Assembly (NCBI GenBank): GCA_963377175.1
Contig: CAUJNA010000569.1
Location: 103,501-167,500, forward strand
Source: Effrenium voratum
Lineage: Eukaryota; Sar; Dinophyceae; Suessiales; Symbiodiniaceae
Direction of reading: 5' to 3'
Length of the DNA: 64,000 bases
The translations under genes and the position numbers were made by a program. Below, in pieces: positions 1-12,328 of the stretch. The notes beneath the pieces were generated by a model. The model worked only from the letters and a program-made list of their open reading frames with translations. It did no database searches and was not told the DNA's origin. Every line of letters begins with the position of its first letter. The first letter of the stretch is position 1.

Positions 1-3000
1 GGCAAGGCATTTTGCGGACTTCTTGGCCCACAAGAACATTCACTTACGAGGGATAAGGGACAGTGCTAAATCTGCGCGTGATGTGGGAGATAAAGCATGC
101 GCCCTTGTTTTGCGCTACCTCCATTTCGGCTAATGCTGTGTTTTGTGGGACGTGTTGATTTCTGTTAGACACTCATTCGCAAGTGGAACAGCACGTGAAG
201 CCGACAACCTGGCAGGGTTGTTTCCTACTTTCTGTAGGTCTCAACACCGCTTGAGTTTGTCCACCTTTGGCCTGTTCTGATTTGAACTGTTGATTCCCAG
301 TCGAACATGGCATCTTTCACGGCGGTCCACGGGCATGTCCGGCTTCTCCGGTGCGAGGAGATGGGTGGATATGCAGACCTCGGTGCTTTCCAAGGCCACA
401 AGCGGGCTTCAGACGGGCGAAGTTGGACGCCACATTTTCTGAAAAGGATGTTGGGTTTTGAGTCAGCAGTCGACTGGCTTCGACACCAAGAGTTGGTTCC
501 TCCTTTGGAGTCAGACGACTTTGCCCTTGTGTAACTTTTGTAGGCTTTGTATGAAATGTAACGACTGTGAGCGATGGCTTTGTCTAAGTGTTGTCTCACG
601 TGTTTGAATCTGACCCCCTACGGTTTCCAGCTGTGTTGGCACCACCTATCGGCTTGGTTTTTTGAGTCACTTATTTCGGCAATAGAAAAGCTTTGCCCCG
701 ATTCACTGAAGATTTGAGGGTTAGAGAAAACAAGACTTACGCGAAGCCCCTGCCAGCCGAGGCGCACAAGGATGGCGGTATGCGCACGATTGACGAACAA
801 AAATGGCAAAATAGCCCCCGCCACGTTTTCACCTTGTGGTAGTGCACTAAACCTCAATCTTCCAAAGTGTGTGTTCGGGAGGAAATCGCTGGTGATGGTT
901 TGTCTTCCTTCGTGTGCTTGGTCCAGGAAGCAAGGGCCCCTTGCCTTCCCATTTTGGTTCTTCATACGCTTTTGGGTAGACACCGTGAGTCTTAAAGGTT
1001 TTGCCCACTCAAATAGGGTTGGCCATCGGTGGCAACACGGGCGATTGCTTCGCGCGAGGTGCAGCGCGAGACAAGGTTGTGATGGCGCACCCGCTTCCGA
1101 ATGCAGAGACCGAGTGCTGCAGTGTTCAGTAGCTGTTAGGCTAAGCGCTGTGAACTCTGCAACTTTTCAGGCCTCAACATCGGGGTCCAACCTTGAAGGA
1201 GGTTCTTTTGAGATGAGAACTGCAAGCTCAAGCGCATCCTCCCAGCGAGAGAATGAGCCGCAAACTTACACGCCCCCACCTACCAGCAAAGCCAGCAGAG
1301 CCAGTGGTCAGAAGTTCCAAAAAAGAATGCGCTAAATATAGGGGCGCTTGCTTTTGCTTTGGCGCCCGCCCTTCTTAAAACTGTCTTCGAAACCTGCTGC
1401 TTGTTTGTCTCAGTTGCGCTTGTGCATCTGTGTCGTGCTTTCTGTTGCTTGGCGAAAAGTCTGTTTGTCAGGCCGCTGTCAAGGTCTGTCAAGCTAGCTG
1501 CCTGTCGAGCATGTCTGTCCAGCTATCTGCTCTTGTTGGACTGTCCGTCTGTTGGACTGTCGATCTGTCAAGCTGTCTGCCTTTTAAGCTGTTTGTTTGT
1601 CAGGCTAGCCATCTGTCGGGCCACCCAAGCTTTCTATCCGAAGCTTTCATGCTAATAAGCCAGCTGCTTGTCCAGCTATCTATCTGTCAGGCTACCCTTG
1701 TCAAGCCATAAATCTTTCTGTCCAGCAGTTTGTTTGTTGGGCTATCTGTTGCTTTCTTGCTGTTAAGCTCGCCATCTGCCAAGCTATCTATCTGTCGGGC
1801 TGTTTGTCTGGCAAGCTATCTTCTTGTCAAGCTGCTAGCTGTCGCGCTGTCTGTTTTTTAGGCTTTGTATTTTGGCAGCCAAGATTTGCCCAGCTACTTG
1901 TCCGTCTGGCTATTGCGCAGTATCCATGAACTTGCAAGGACAAGTCCCACCACGGTGGTGGAGTTGGGACCCGCCGCGCCCAAACTGTGTTGCTGCAACA
2001 AAGTGCAGTCGTTGGTCTTCTGCCTGAGCCCGATGAGGCTGGGTTGCGGGCACGTGCTAGGGGCACGGTTCAGCACCGCGCTCGGGACCGTTGCAACCGT
2101 TGACAAGCGCCTTACTGAGGCTGCCCCAAGATCGAGCAACCAAATCAATCGGCAGATCTTGCAGCGTCTGTACCATAGATTGCCCAACCCCCCCCCCCCT
2201 TTAACGCCCGTGCTTTCATCTAAGGCGTCTTTGCAGGGCTGAGCTCTGCTAGGTTGCCAAGAGCTGGTAGTAGCCTACCAATAGCTGCGAATGGCTTCTG
2301 GCGTACAAATAGCTAGCTATTAGGCAGCCATTTCCGGCCATATTCTGCTTCAGGATTGTACGGCCATTTCACGCCGCTCCAAACGTAGCTTTCTGCAATG
2401 CCGCGATGGCTGGTTTTGGAATCGCCGGATCTTGGCCAAGTTTTCGGTCGTATCACACTATTAATCCTCAAAGATGTCAGCAATGTATGCGCCGCAGGTG
2501 GTCTACCGCCTATCTACGAACTATCAACCGGAACGAATCAGTATAATGTCATCTGTCTTGGTCAACTTCCATCTGTTCTGCTGTCTACCTAATCTCAGTT
2601 TCCAGCTAGCTAGACGAGTTGATATCCATCCTGCGATTTAACTGTCTGTTTGTCGATCTATCATCTGAAAAGCGCTGCGCCTGCCCTGGCCGTGACAAGG
2701 GCCCGGCGCCAAACCTGTTCCACATCCGTTCCGAGCCCCTTCCCGAGCCCGTGAAAAACAAGCGTCGCCAGAGGTGGTTTGCGCTTTCGCAGAGCACGCG
2801 AAATACGGACAGAGCGCTCGCTTTGGGCACTTTCTACCCCAATCTGCTGCGCCTGTCACACAATGTGAACACTCCTTTATGCTTCTGCGCGACAGTTAAC
2901 CTTCACTTGGGAGGTTCGCATAGGCCGCTGGACCTTCTGGAAGCTATCTGCATGAGCTATCCTCTTGCTGCGCTATCTGCCCTGCTGTGCACTATCTCTC

Positions 3001-4270
3001 TGAAGGTCTTTCAATTGCGACACTCGTCTTGAAGGGAGTCCGCAGGTGGGGCGTCCAAAGCAGCCCCTAGCTTGAGTCGCCAAGGCTAGATAGAGTAAAG
3101 CAGGTTTGTCTTCACAAGTAGTCGGAGCCAGGGAGAGGCAGAGGGAGCCAGTGAGGTGCCAGGATGTTGTTTCTCGTGTTGCTCGGCGGAATGTTCGCCC
3201 TTGTTTTCTTTCTGACGCAAACCATATCTTTATTTCCGTCCTGGTGGCACCTTACTTGTTGCATCCTTTTCGGGAAGCAAACCAGGTTGTCCTTCTGGCC
3301 TATTGGTTTGGTAACGCTAAACACGTTTAAGTTTAATTTCCGTTGCCCGACCCCTTGCGCGGGACAATAAACACATGTGGTTGCTGCCTCTTGCTTTTTG
3401 GGAAACCATGTTTCGCTCACTGCGCTTGATTAGCAAATAACTATTGCTTCCTGTTGGCCACTTTTTTTGGGAACAGAAATTGGGATGTCTTTTTGGTTGG
3501 TTTGGGTAAGAGAACCTCGGTTCCTTTCTTTGATATTTTTTGAAGTGGCCAGGCAGTTGCAACGCATTGGCTTTGTCATGGCCACTCACGGGCGGGCGAG
3601 CGCGGCGAAATTGGCTAGCAAAGGCCGCAACTGCCGAGCTAAGTTTCCAGTAAAATCAAGTAACCCAAGCTCTTGGATTGGTTTCCATTTCTTTGGGGTG
3701 GGTTTCCCTCCAAAGCCCACGTGTGTTGTTTTTCGGGGCCTGCCGGCCATTGAGAGGTTCCCTTTGCCAAAAAGAGGATTAGTGGCAGATTTGCGAGCAA
3801 AGACAAAGAACGTGCCAATTTGGAGCACGTCGCTTTGACAATCTTCCCACGGCTGAACTGACGCAGTGACACCTTTGCTTTAGCAAAGCTATTGCGCCAG
3901 GCAGGCGCTTGCTGGCCCCGTAAGGTCACGACGGGAGCAAGTTGACATGGTCAGAAGGGCCAGGGTTTGCCTTCTGACCGTTGGCTGGAAATAGAGAAAG
4001 CAACGTTTTGTGTAGGGAGCCTTTTGGGGAGCTGATTTTGGCACTTCTTTGGCCATTCTCAATGCACAGGCTTGCCCCGGCCGCGAAAAGAGGCCGCCTG
4101 CGCGCGACTGCGATTTTTCCTCAAAACCATCCGCAGTAATGGTTGCACCGCAAAAGAGGGGTCCCTTATACCAGTGGCTGTGTTGCAACTGCGGAGTTTT
4201 CGGCCGGAGCGCCGCTTCTTTTCGCGTCCCACAGCGCACGCATAAACCTGGAGTGTCAGAATTCGCCAAG
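1..4270. other. No recognisable gene
   Basis: Both strands contain only short open frames that share no motif I recognise and have frequent stops. G+C looks balanced, unlike the AT-rich block that begins near 4,270. The stretch holds a degenerate pyrimidine-rich repeat (listed separately) and a poly-C run near 2,189-2,200. I see no tRNA, rRNA, spliced leader or transposon domain here. Confidence 0.5.
1440..1870. repeat. Degenerate CTGTC-rich minisatellite
   Basis: Variants of a short unit resembling GCTATCTGTCTGTCAAG recur many times with substitutions and small length changes. The open frames across it are low-complexity Leu/Ser/Cys strings produced by the repeat and are not credible genes. 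Edges are approximate because the units decay gradually on both sides. Confidence 0.6.
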
Positions 4271-4429
4271 CAATAAATACTATTTTAGAAGGAAAGAAGA
4301 CATATTGAGAAGGATTATCAATAGATAATAAAACCGAAGGTGTAGTTGAACTATCCGAAACTCTAAACACACTGTGTTTGGTGTTCTGAATATTACATCA
4401 GCCGTGGACAAGTTAGTTCCTTCACAACG

Positions 4430-6460
4430 AGTTGATATTTCACTTGTTCCCATTTATATACCTGTTCCAGTTGCCATTGAAATATTGTCTAAACTCAAAC
4501 CGTTGTTGCTCAGATGATTGAATGGCATTCAGTTGCTAAATAAGCAGTTTCAACCGCTAAATTAGTACCAGCCGTTACGAGAACACCATTAGGTGCTTTA
4601 TGATTACTTCTTGATGCTCCACCAGCTTTAGCAGAAACACCGTCAGCAAATAAACTTCTCATTGCATCGGCAGTGTTTGCATTCAAGGTGCATCCAATAG
4701 ATATACAAACGGCTCCGGCGATGTTAGACTGAACGGCAGGGCCTCCACAAATGAACCTAGTGAAGAATTTCACACGTCAAAAGATGAAAACACACTAACA
4801 TATCTGTATACTTCACAGTTTGTGCCAAATGTTAACTTACCATCAGTAGCAATACCAATGTTACCACAGTTTACACCGGCGTTCGTGTAACATTGCCTAG
4901 CACATCAGCAGGTTTATTGAAAGTCGCCTTTTTTACCAACCCATCACACATCATATGCTGGTTGCTAGCATGGCTAACATCACCAACACCCGCAGCCAAA
5001 AAATGTGCCACATACAAACATTGTATCGCATCGGGTGTGTATCCTTGTGTTGAACCACTACCATGAAAAGAATATGAGCCCGTATTAAAAGAATATGAAC
5101 CACTTACTGGACAGCGTCAGTTCATCTTGCTTGTCCGCACAATATAAGACATAGCCAGTAACACCAACAATACCTAACCCAAACCCATCCTGAACCCACA
5201 CACGACCAACATTAGCATCTCCAATTTGAGTTCCCACTGACCTCGCGCGCTACTCACCCACATTCTACCATCTCTATGATGATTGAACTCACGACAAAGC
5301 AGCAGAAATGTCATTGTACTCCTAGATTCGGCGTTGGTGTAGTGCTAAGTTTGTGACATATTACACTTCCAGTAGTAAACATAGTTAAATAATGCCAGGT
5401 TGTGTACTCGTCAAAATTAACAGCACCTGCTACTGGTTGAGCCTTAGTACCTATTGTGTCAAACTTTTGACCTAATGATGTACCTGTGAACTATTGACAG
5501 TAAAAACTGAGTTAGTTGTATTTGTATTCCTGTCACTCACCCTGCTTACTTATCTGGTTGTAAAACATAACGAGCGTCAGAACCTGCAAAATCTAAACTG
5601 GGAGACCACAAACATAAACCGCTTATCTGTAAATTAGACAAATCGTTGTATCATGGTTTAACAAGACTTTGTCAATTGGAAAATTAGCACTATTGCTATT
5701 TTCTACATCTCCAGGACCTCGTTGATTTGACAACAGCGTTGAACCTGTTAAACTTCCATAAGCTGAAGTGCCAGTTTAATTGTTGTAAATTTCATTGCAA
5801 TGATTATCATTTCCAAGTTCTGCTATGAAAAGAGTCGCTATGGCTGTTATACTGTGTATTAATGTGTTATTTAATCTTGATGTATCTAACTTATCTGATC
5901 ATGGGTTTTTTTGTAATAATCTGCCCCACTATGTGAATGTACGGTGCTATTTAGTCCTGTTATAGGATTAGAACCAGAACTAGTATTGTTAAGGTTTGTT
6001 GATGTTGTAGAACCTAACTCATTTTCAACTGGATATTTGATGAAAATATCGTTGACCTTTTGTAGTAATTAACTGTTTGAAGAAATGTGATAAAGATTAG
6101 TTGGCGCAGCAACATTCAATGTGTTTGTCACATGTGTATTTGATGAAGCATGGTTTAACTTTCTAGTTGAAGTGATCGCCAGGGTACCTACTAAAAATGC
6201 ATTTGGTGAAACATTAACTAGATTACCCGATATGGCGGTTGAAGTGCTTTGAATAATGCAAGCGGTTGGACCGATATTGTATGCTAATATGTTAACTTCT
6301 GTTCTGTTGAAGGATTGTGTTATGTCATAGAACTTAGAGTCAAGCTGTGCTCTTGTATGTGGCTGTTTGGTCTGCTGTGCTGTTGGGCATATCATGAGTT
6401 GATTATCATATTTGGTTTCTTGTTGTTTAGCATATTGGTTTCTTATATGTGCCATTTCTC
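4430..6460 (-). pseudogene. Fibre-like virion protein relic (putative)
   Basis: Minus-strand reading gives long stretches rich in Ser, Thr, Asn and Gly with few charged clusters, broken by frame changes. The longest single open part is 6,069-6,455; another is 4,510-4,773. Short pieces such as NTSSGSNPITGLNSTVHSHS (near 5,940-6,030) and SGSYSFNTGSYSF (near 5,060-5,110) look like beta-rich fibre or adhesin sequence. No family was identified; the fibre call rests on composition only. The position, divergent from the integrase and polymerase module, fits a structural gene of the virus-like element. At least four frameshifts or stops make it non-functional. Confidence 0.45.
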
Positions 6461-6579
6461 TTGTAGCATTGATTTGCTAGTTGTATGTGCTACAACTTCC
6501 CCAGAGTTTGTTAAACTTACTGAAGGCAATATATCTCAATTTCAGGAAAAGATAGCTTTTCTTTTTTATGTTGTCATGT

Positions 6580-7910
6580 TGAACTAGTTTAATCCAACAC
6601 CTGCGCCCCGTCGTTTCGTGGAAATTATTTGTTCTGATACTAATCTTACACAAATGGTATCAGTCATCAAAGCACTAAACATAGACGGTTTTTTACACGA
6701 GTTAGAAGTTGTTGTCCGCCTGTAGTCATATTTCCAGTATAAGATGAGTCGGGATCTTTTCCCATATTCATAGCAAAGATGAACTTGTCTGATTCGCACT
6801 GGTTAAACTCAATAGAAAACGATGTTGCTGAAAACCAGGCAAACTCACTAATTTCAGTATACAATAAAACGCTTGCGTTATGCTCTTACAGGGAACAGGT
6901 AATTCTTTTCCACCAAGTAGATGAGCGGCAAATTTGTTGCAAGTCATTATACAGATTTACAATATCACATTGAAGGAAGCAAATGTTAAATTCAAGTTGA
7001 CCTCTCGTGTTTTTGAAACCAGCAGGCGCCGCGTCACTGTCGGGAAAATCACCACTAACACCAAGTGTAACAAGACAATCAGAAAATTTGAATCCAGTTC
7101 AAAATCTAGAACAAGGGGACACGCTTTTGACGAGATGTACTTAAGTTGATTGAATGAGGTATGAGCAGGTTCAAACCCTACAACCATTCTGCTTGAAACC
7201 CGGGAATAGAACCGCTGTCATAAGAAGTTTCAATAGCACCAGTTGAAGTGCTTTCTACTCTTTGTGTTAAATCGTCATCAAATCTATATCCAAAGCTTTG
7301 TCCGTCTTTGTTGTCCCATGTTCCTTTTGCATTAAGTAACCCTCATTTGAAGATTTCTGTTGTGTAGTAAGCAATGTCTTCAACAAGTTGGTTACCAGCA
7401 ATTAGACGTGGTCTTCTCAAAAAAGAATAAGCGGGAGACAGAGGTCGTACGCGCCGGTTTTTCGTAGCAGCCTTGTTTTCAACATCGAGATCAACCATCG
7501 CTGATTGAGGGTCTAACCAACCATGTCTTCAGCGTATACCGCTATTTTCAACACACGGTTACCCGATGATGGCATATAAACATTTGAGCCACACGGGAAG
7601 AATGACGCAGAACTTCGCCCATTGACATAACTTGCCCCCTTATTAGATTGAATGAGAGGTTGTTAGTTTGAATGAACGAGAGGTATATCTTCGGCGCTAA
7701 AACTTTCCGTTACTTGACATAATTTACTCTAGAAGTATTTTCAATCAAACTAAGTAGTTTTGGACTAGCTCATTCCAAACTGTTTCATTTAGAGGGACTT
7801 TTGTAAAATCTTTTTGTCAAAGTTGCTATTGTTCGTAATGTTCGTGCTCTTTTTCTTGAATCGATCTTCAACGGGATTGTTAGACTTCCTTTTCTTGTGT
7901 CCGTGAGTGG
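6580..7910 (-). pseudogene. Putative capsid-type structural protein relic
   Basis: Reading the minus strand from about 7,900 downward gives protein-like sequence in several frames. One open piece around 7,340-7,660 contains NVYMPSSGNRVLKIAVYAED and, further on, RPRLIAGNQLVEDIAYY. A later piece (6,667-6,960) contains FIFAMNMGKDPDSSYTGN. The arrangement, an N-terminal basic segment followed by a long beta-rich protein, would suit a double-jelly-roll major capsid protein. I cannot confirm this by motif, so the capsid identity is a guess from context. At least three frame changes and several stops break it. Confidence 0.4.
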
Positions 7911-7927
7911 CTAAAGTTAATTCTATT

Positions 7928-8134
7928 TCAGCAGAGCCTTTCGTTAACTGAATCTGAACTGCCGGGATTGTGTCTTAGTAAATGTTTAGCTTTATTGTTG
8001 TCGTCCAATGCGTTTGATGTGTCTTTACATCCTTGTGAATATGATTTCATCTTAAGCGGAAGTCCTACATCCGCCAGAATGTCATTAGCAGCACCTCCAA
8101 ACGTTTCTTTTATTAAATTCTTTACCATTGCCAT
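7928..8134 (-). CDS. Small unknown protein of the virus-like element
   Basis: A 68-residue open frame starts MAMVKNLIKETFGGAANDIL and continues with a Gly/Lys-rich and then a charged segment. It starts at an ATG and lies directly upstream, in minus-strand order, of the putative capsid relic. No domain was recognised. Its size and position would suit a minor virion or membrane-associated peptide, but that is inference. It could be the intact remnant of a longer broken gene. Confidence 0.35.
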   Translation of the reverse strand: MAMVKNLIKETFGGAANDILADVGLPLKMKSYSQGCKDTSNALDDNNKAKHLLRHNPGSSDSVNERLC

Positions 8135-8329
8135 AGCCTTTACTGAATCCTTGTGCGTCAGTTAAATTAGAGCTAGCGTACTAACTGTTTTGTTTCATAA
8201 CGTCAGTTAATCTAGTTGCTTTTTCGTAAGGTTGATGATGCTTTGTTTTCCCGTGCTTCATTTCTTTTGATCATTTGAATATTGTTATAAGGTCATTTTC
8301 TATTCTACAATATATTGTGTTTACTTATA

Positions 8330-9140
8330 AAAGTTGGTGTTGGCAGTGTGCGTAGAATATCAGGGGCATCATGAAATCTTAGAGTTGGATTGCCAGAGGC
8401 AGTACAGGCAGACAAGGGGGCTCATGGCTACATCCACGAAGTAACACTGCCTAACTTGCGGTATTCAACTCAGTCAGGACTAAATGCTTATTGTACACCT
8501 ATTTTCTCCATTAGTTCCAGATGAAGATTGCACTAATGTCCTCCACTTAGTATTACACTTAGATGAAGGAGAAGGTACTGGCACAAAACCAGCAACAGAA
8601 TTGAAATCAAAAGTAAACGGTGTTGTTGGTAATGCTCACTTCTAAAATACTTATGAAGCTACTCACAGTGTGAAAACTAATGCAACAACAACTTCTTCAA
8701 ACTATGCTGGTTGACATTTCGGCAGTGTTAACTGGTGAACAGATGAAAATAATATATTCTGACTATATGTGGGTTGGAAGGTTTGATGCTGACAACTTGC
8801 GGTCTGCTAGTGAAGTTTTGGGAAAGTATCAGATGGCAGCTTATCAATGCGGAACTCCTTATGTTTCTGCTTTTGCTAATCTTCAACCCATTAGAAATAT
8901 TATCTTCATTCTTCTCAGTTGTCGTATTACAACCAAATAAGTGTTAAAACAAGTGATGGTACAGTTGTTAAGCAAGTGCCTGTCACAGCACCACACGCAG
9001 GAGTTATTTCTGAAAACGAGATGAGCCCCTAAGATTGTTTGGGTGTACCAAATAAGACATTCAAGCAGATAGGCTTTTGGTCGCCTAATTCATCAGGTAA
9101 CGAAATTAATGTTAATGGCGTAAATGTATGTCTGAGTCCC
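8330..9140 (+). pseudogene. Unassigned plus-strand gene relic
   Basis: Protein-like sequence on the plus strand moves between frames. Pieces include LHLDEGEGTGTKPATELKSK near 8,550-8,610 and GFWSPNSSGNEINVNGVNV near 9,070-9,130. An 86-residue open frame occupies 8,680-8,940. Composition (Thr, Asn, Gly, Val) again looks structural. No family recognised. Stops and frame changes occur about every 100-200 bases, so the gene is dead. Confidence 0.35.
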
Positions 9141-9210
9141 CTTTTCGTAAAGAAGTGATATTATCTCAGTTTCTTTTATAAATCTTCTACATAGAGACCA
9201 CAGAATATAT

Positions 9211-9393
9211 TGCATGGTAGAAATTGAGGCAGTAGATGTTAAAAACAAGAGCAAAGTGGTTGAAGCGCCTATTAATATTGAAGTCTTTGAAATGAATGAG
9301 GCAGTTAATGAAGTACCAAAAGAAGAACCAACACCTACACCCATAGAAGAACCTAAGCCAAAAGCAAATGCACAACCATTAGAAAGAAGTTGA
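9211..9393 (+). CDS. Short acidic, proline-rich unknown ORF
   Basis: From an ATG near 9,211 the plus strand encodes about 60 residues beginning MVEIEAVDVKNKSKVVEAP and ending in a Pro-Glu-rich linker (PKEEPTPTPIEEPKPKAN) before a TGA. It could be a complete small protein or the start of the longer charged gene whose pieces continue to 11.8 kb. The Pro/Glu/Lys linker is typical of a flexible tether. Function unknown. Confidence 0.35.
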   Translation, partial: CMVEIEAVDVKNKSKVVEAPINIEVFEMNEAVNEVPKEEPTPTPIEEPKPKANAQPLERS

Positions 9394-9819
9394 ACCAGTA
9401 GAACGCGAGCAGTGTTCTCAAAAGATGGCATTGAAAAGTTTGAGACACTCACACCCTAAGAATTGCAAAGGAGCAAAAATCAAGATGCTTGCAGTCAGCC
9501 CACAAAAGGATATTAGAAAGATAAAACCAGAAGTGACGGAAGATCCAAGAATGAGATTGCACAAGAAGTGGTTCTAGAAACAATCAATAAAGAAACCCAC
9601 AGCAACACAAAGTTTAAACCAACATTATGAAGAACTGAAAGAAAATGAAAAGCCAGATAAATCAGAAAAAACTGAACAGGTTAACTTCATCACTGTTTAA
9701 ATCATAACCTACTTTAATACTGGTATGTACCAACGATCAATATCCTATCTATCATGAAGATATCAGTTATGCTCACGAGAAGTCATAGAAATGTAGAATT
9801 TACAAGAGCGCCGCAAGTA

Positions 9820-11990
9820 GCATGTTTGAACTATTTTCAGTCCATTGCAGGACAATGGAACCAAGACAATCGCAGGGAGCATTCATAAAGTATAGAAATT
9901 ACTCAGCTGAAAGCAACAGAACTGAAAGTTATAGAAACGAGTTAGACAGAATAAGAAGCGTATTCAACAACACACGCTCGCCTGACGGAATACGGACAAA
10001 GGAACACCTCACAGCAAGAACGAAACATAAAGAAGACATGTTCAACTCTATTTCGGGTTGATTTGTTTTCTAAACAACTAATATACTATGGATAAATCAG
10101 CAAATAGACTGAGTACAACCAAACCGGTTGCGATAGGTTCACTAGAATCACAGCTACACTTAAAGACATGTTCTGATTAATTCTGAAAAGAAACAGTAGT
10201 AGAAGATGAGAGCCGCCCGCTAATTGAACATTTAATAGACCGGAAAGCAACAAGACACAGAAAAATCAATACGGTAGCCAGTGGGGAGTTAAAGGTGCTT
10301 TAGATAATCAAAAGAAAGAAGAACTGAACCAAAGAGACCAGTCAAGGAAGAAGCGCCTAAAGGTACAACAGGAGGAAAAATTGATAATGTTAGAGACACA
10401 TTCAAAAAGCAACAAAACTTTTTAGATGACAGACTGGCAGAAGCGAACAAACAGAAAGAATAACTTGAAGCACGGACGAGACTTTGGAAAGAACAACACG
10501 ACGAAATGGCAAGTGCTGTTTCGAATCGTTCAATACCTGCTGGTGTAGGAGTTCGTTCAAGGGCATCAGCTGATGAAATGCCAGAATTGGAACCATCAAC
10601 TAAACAAGAGGAAAGGGAAGAAGAAGAAGAGCGAGAAGAAGACCTAGTAGTTGATGTAGAGGACTCTGATATTTCGCCCACAGCTCCACAGACAAACAAG
10701 AACACACAAAGAAACGACTATTCAACTAGCATAAAACACTGGAAAGGAAGCGCAGTAAAAGAAGAAGATATACTATTCCAATTACATTTAAGAGGAGCAG
10801 GACTTACCAAAGAACAGGAAGAAGAATACACAAACACAAAGAAAGGTAAAGGCAAACGTGAAACTGGTAGGCTTTTTGTTTTGGTTGGACTTCTCATAAA
10901 CAGTGGTAAATGGACAACAAAAATGCATGACGCGTTGTTAAGGAAAAGAATGGAAGACTGGAGAACTAAGGTTGGGGAATTCTGAAAGGAAAAAGTGCAG
11001 CAACAAAGGATTAAGTCATTCAGTTTAACAATAGTTCTATCAAAGGACTAACAAACTTAAGCACGAGTCAAGGAAACGACATACATTTTAAGAAATGCTG
11101 AAAGAAGCGATAATCAGTTGAAGTCATCCCTCAACGACAAACATTTGACATCAACATATGATAGAAGACTCCGGCCTAATGCTAGGGTTCAAGCTGACAA
11201 ACAAGGTCTTCAACACGCGTTGTTCCCTGATATGTTTGATGAGGTAGCGCCGGCCTCACAGTTCTGTGAGAACAACGAGGCAGACGCACAAACAGCACTT
11301 CATGTAGCACAAGAGTTGAACAATGAAAGCTCAGTGGTGCTATTTCAGGCAGGGGTGAGGAAAAAGAAAAACCAGATGAACCACGAGATGGCAAGCATAA
11401 TGACTCAAAACAGTCTGATGAACAGCAGGAAGATTTACAAGGTCTTCATTTATCATCATCATCGTCAGCATCAACCGAGAAAGAGGAAGAGAAGCAAGAG
11501 GAAAGCCGTGAAATAAAGTCATGCAGAAAGATATTTTGCGGTGGAGAAGAAGAGAGTGTGTTTGAACTGTTCAACCCAGAAAAGAAGCCGTCCTCACCGT
11601 CCATTCAATCCGAAGAGCAAGAAGAACAACCGAGGGCATCTTTCTGGACGAGACGACAGGTAGAAGCGAGAAGCAGAAGCCAATCACCAGAGCAAATGGA
11701 AACAAGAAGCCGGAGCAGAAGCCAAGGCAGCGCCAAAAGTAGCCAAGGCAGAAGATTCATTGTAAAAAAGTGAGGAAACAAAGACACGGACATATTGGTA
11801 ATTTCACAAATGTCTTTCTACAGCAGACATTTTAGTGATGGAAGCGATTGGTTTCAGGTTGCACAGAAGATGAAGAAGATTGCAGCAACCTAGTTTTGGG
11901 TACCAACATCAAACGAAAAAGGTAGACCGCAAAAAAACAAAAAGCAAGGGTATCAAAGTAAAAAACCAAGAGAAGCAGAACCACGATTAC
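9820..11990 (+). pseudogene. Charged, low-complexity protein relic(s)
   Basis: A run of plus-strand open pieces (9,822-10,061; 10,506-10,985; 11,118-11,516; 11,558-11,773) separated by frame changes encodes highly charged protein. One part is a Glu-rich acidic tract (about 10,600-10,670), followed by KHWKGSAVKEEDILFQLHLR-type helical sequence. The last part is an Arg/Ser-rich segment (about 11,650-11,770) that resembles an RS domain or a nucleic-acid-binding tail. They may be one large gene or two. No domain recognised. The location just upstream of the integrase suggests a gene of the virus-like element. Confidence 0.4.
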
Positions 11991-12100
11991 ACCTGTAATA
12001 TTTGTGGAAAACGATGAGTGCCAGGAAGCGAGAGAAAAATGTGTTGTTTTGTAAAATAGAATTAAGAAAGCTTTCCTGTATTCTATGAGCGCATTAAGTA

Positions 12101-12252
12101 ATGAACAAGTTTAAAACAATGCAAATTGTGATTTTACAAAAGGGTTATGGTGGTGCTCAACTGTTGTATGAACAGGCAAAAGAAAAGAGAGCAGGTATAA
12201 CATTGGAAGAAGTCAAACAGTTTATGAAGAAACAACCTAATATTTTATTCTC
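12101..12252 (+). pseudogene. Polinton-type integrase, N-terminal fragment
   Basis: The open frame includes GYGGAQLLYEQAKEKRAGIT and then EEVKQFMKKQPNILF. This matches the usual start of Polinton integrases, where a short helical domain precedes the catalytic core. The AT-rich sequence stops at about 12,252 and GC-rich retrotransposon 3' sequence follows. The catalytic part resumes at about 21,430 on the same strand. The gene was therefore cut in two by the retrotransposon, and a few tens of codons may also be missing. It would have inserted the virus-like element into host DNA. Confidence 0.6.
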
Positions 12253-12328
12253 CCCACTCGAACGCAGCGTCGCGCCGATGCAGCTAGCACAGCTTGAGCG
12301 ATGCTGAGCCTGCACTTCAAGAAGCGGC

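Noticed and set aside
9093..9452. 119-residue minus-strand frame with hydrophobic, Gly/Ser-rich sequence
   Set aside because: It is antisense to a Pro/Glu/Lys-rich plus-strand frame whose composition fits the neighbouring genes better.
12240..12262. Perfect target-site duplication for the DNMT retrotransposon
   Set aside because: The candidate strings TTATTC and TTATGTTC at the two sides do not match exactly, and the ends of the element are not defined to the base.
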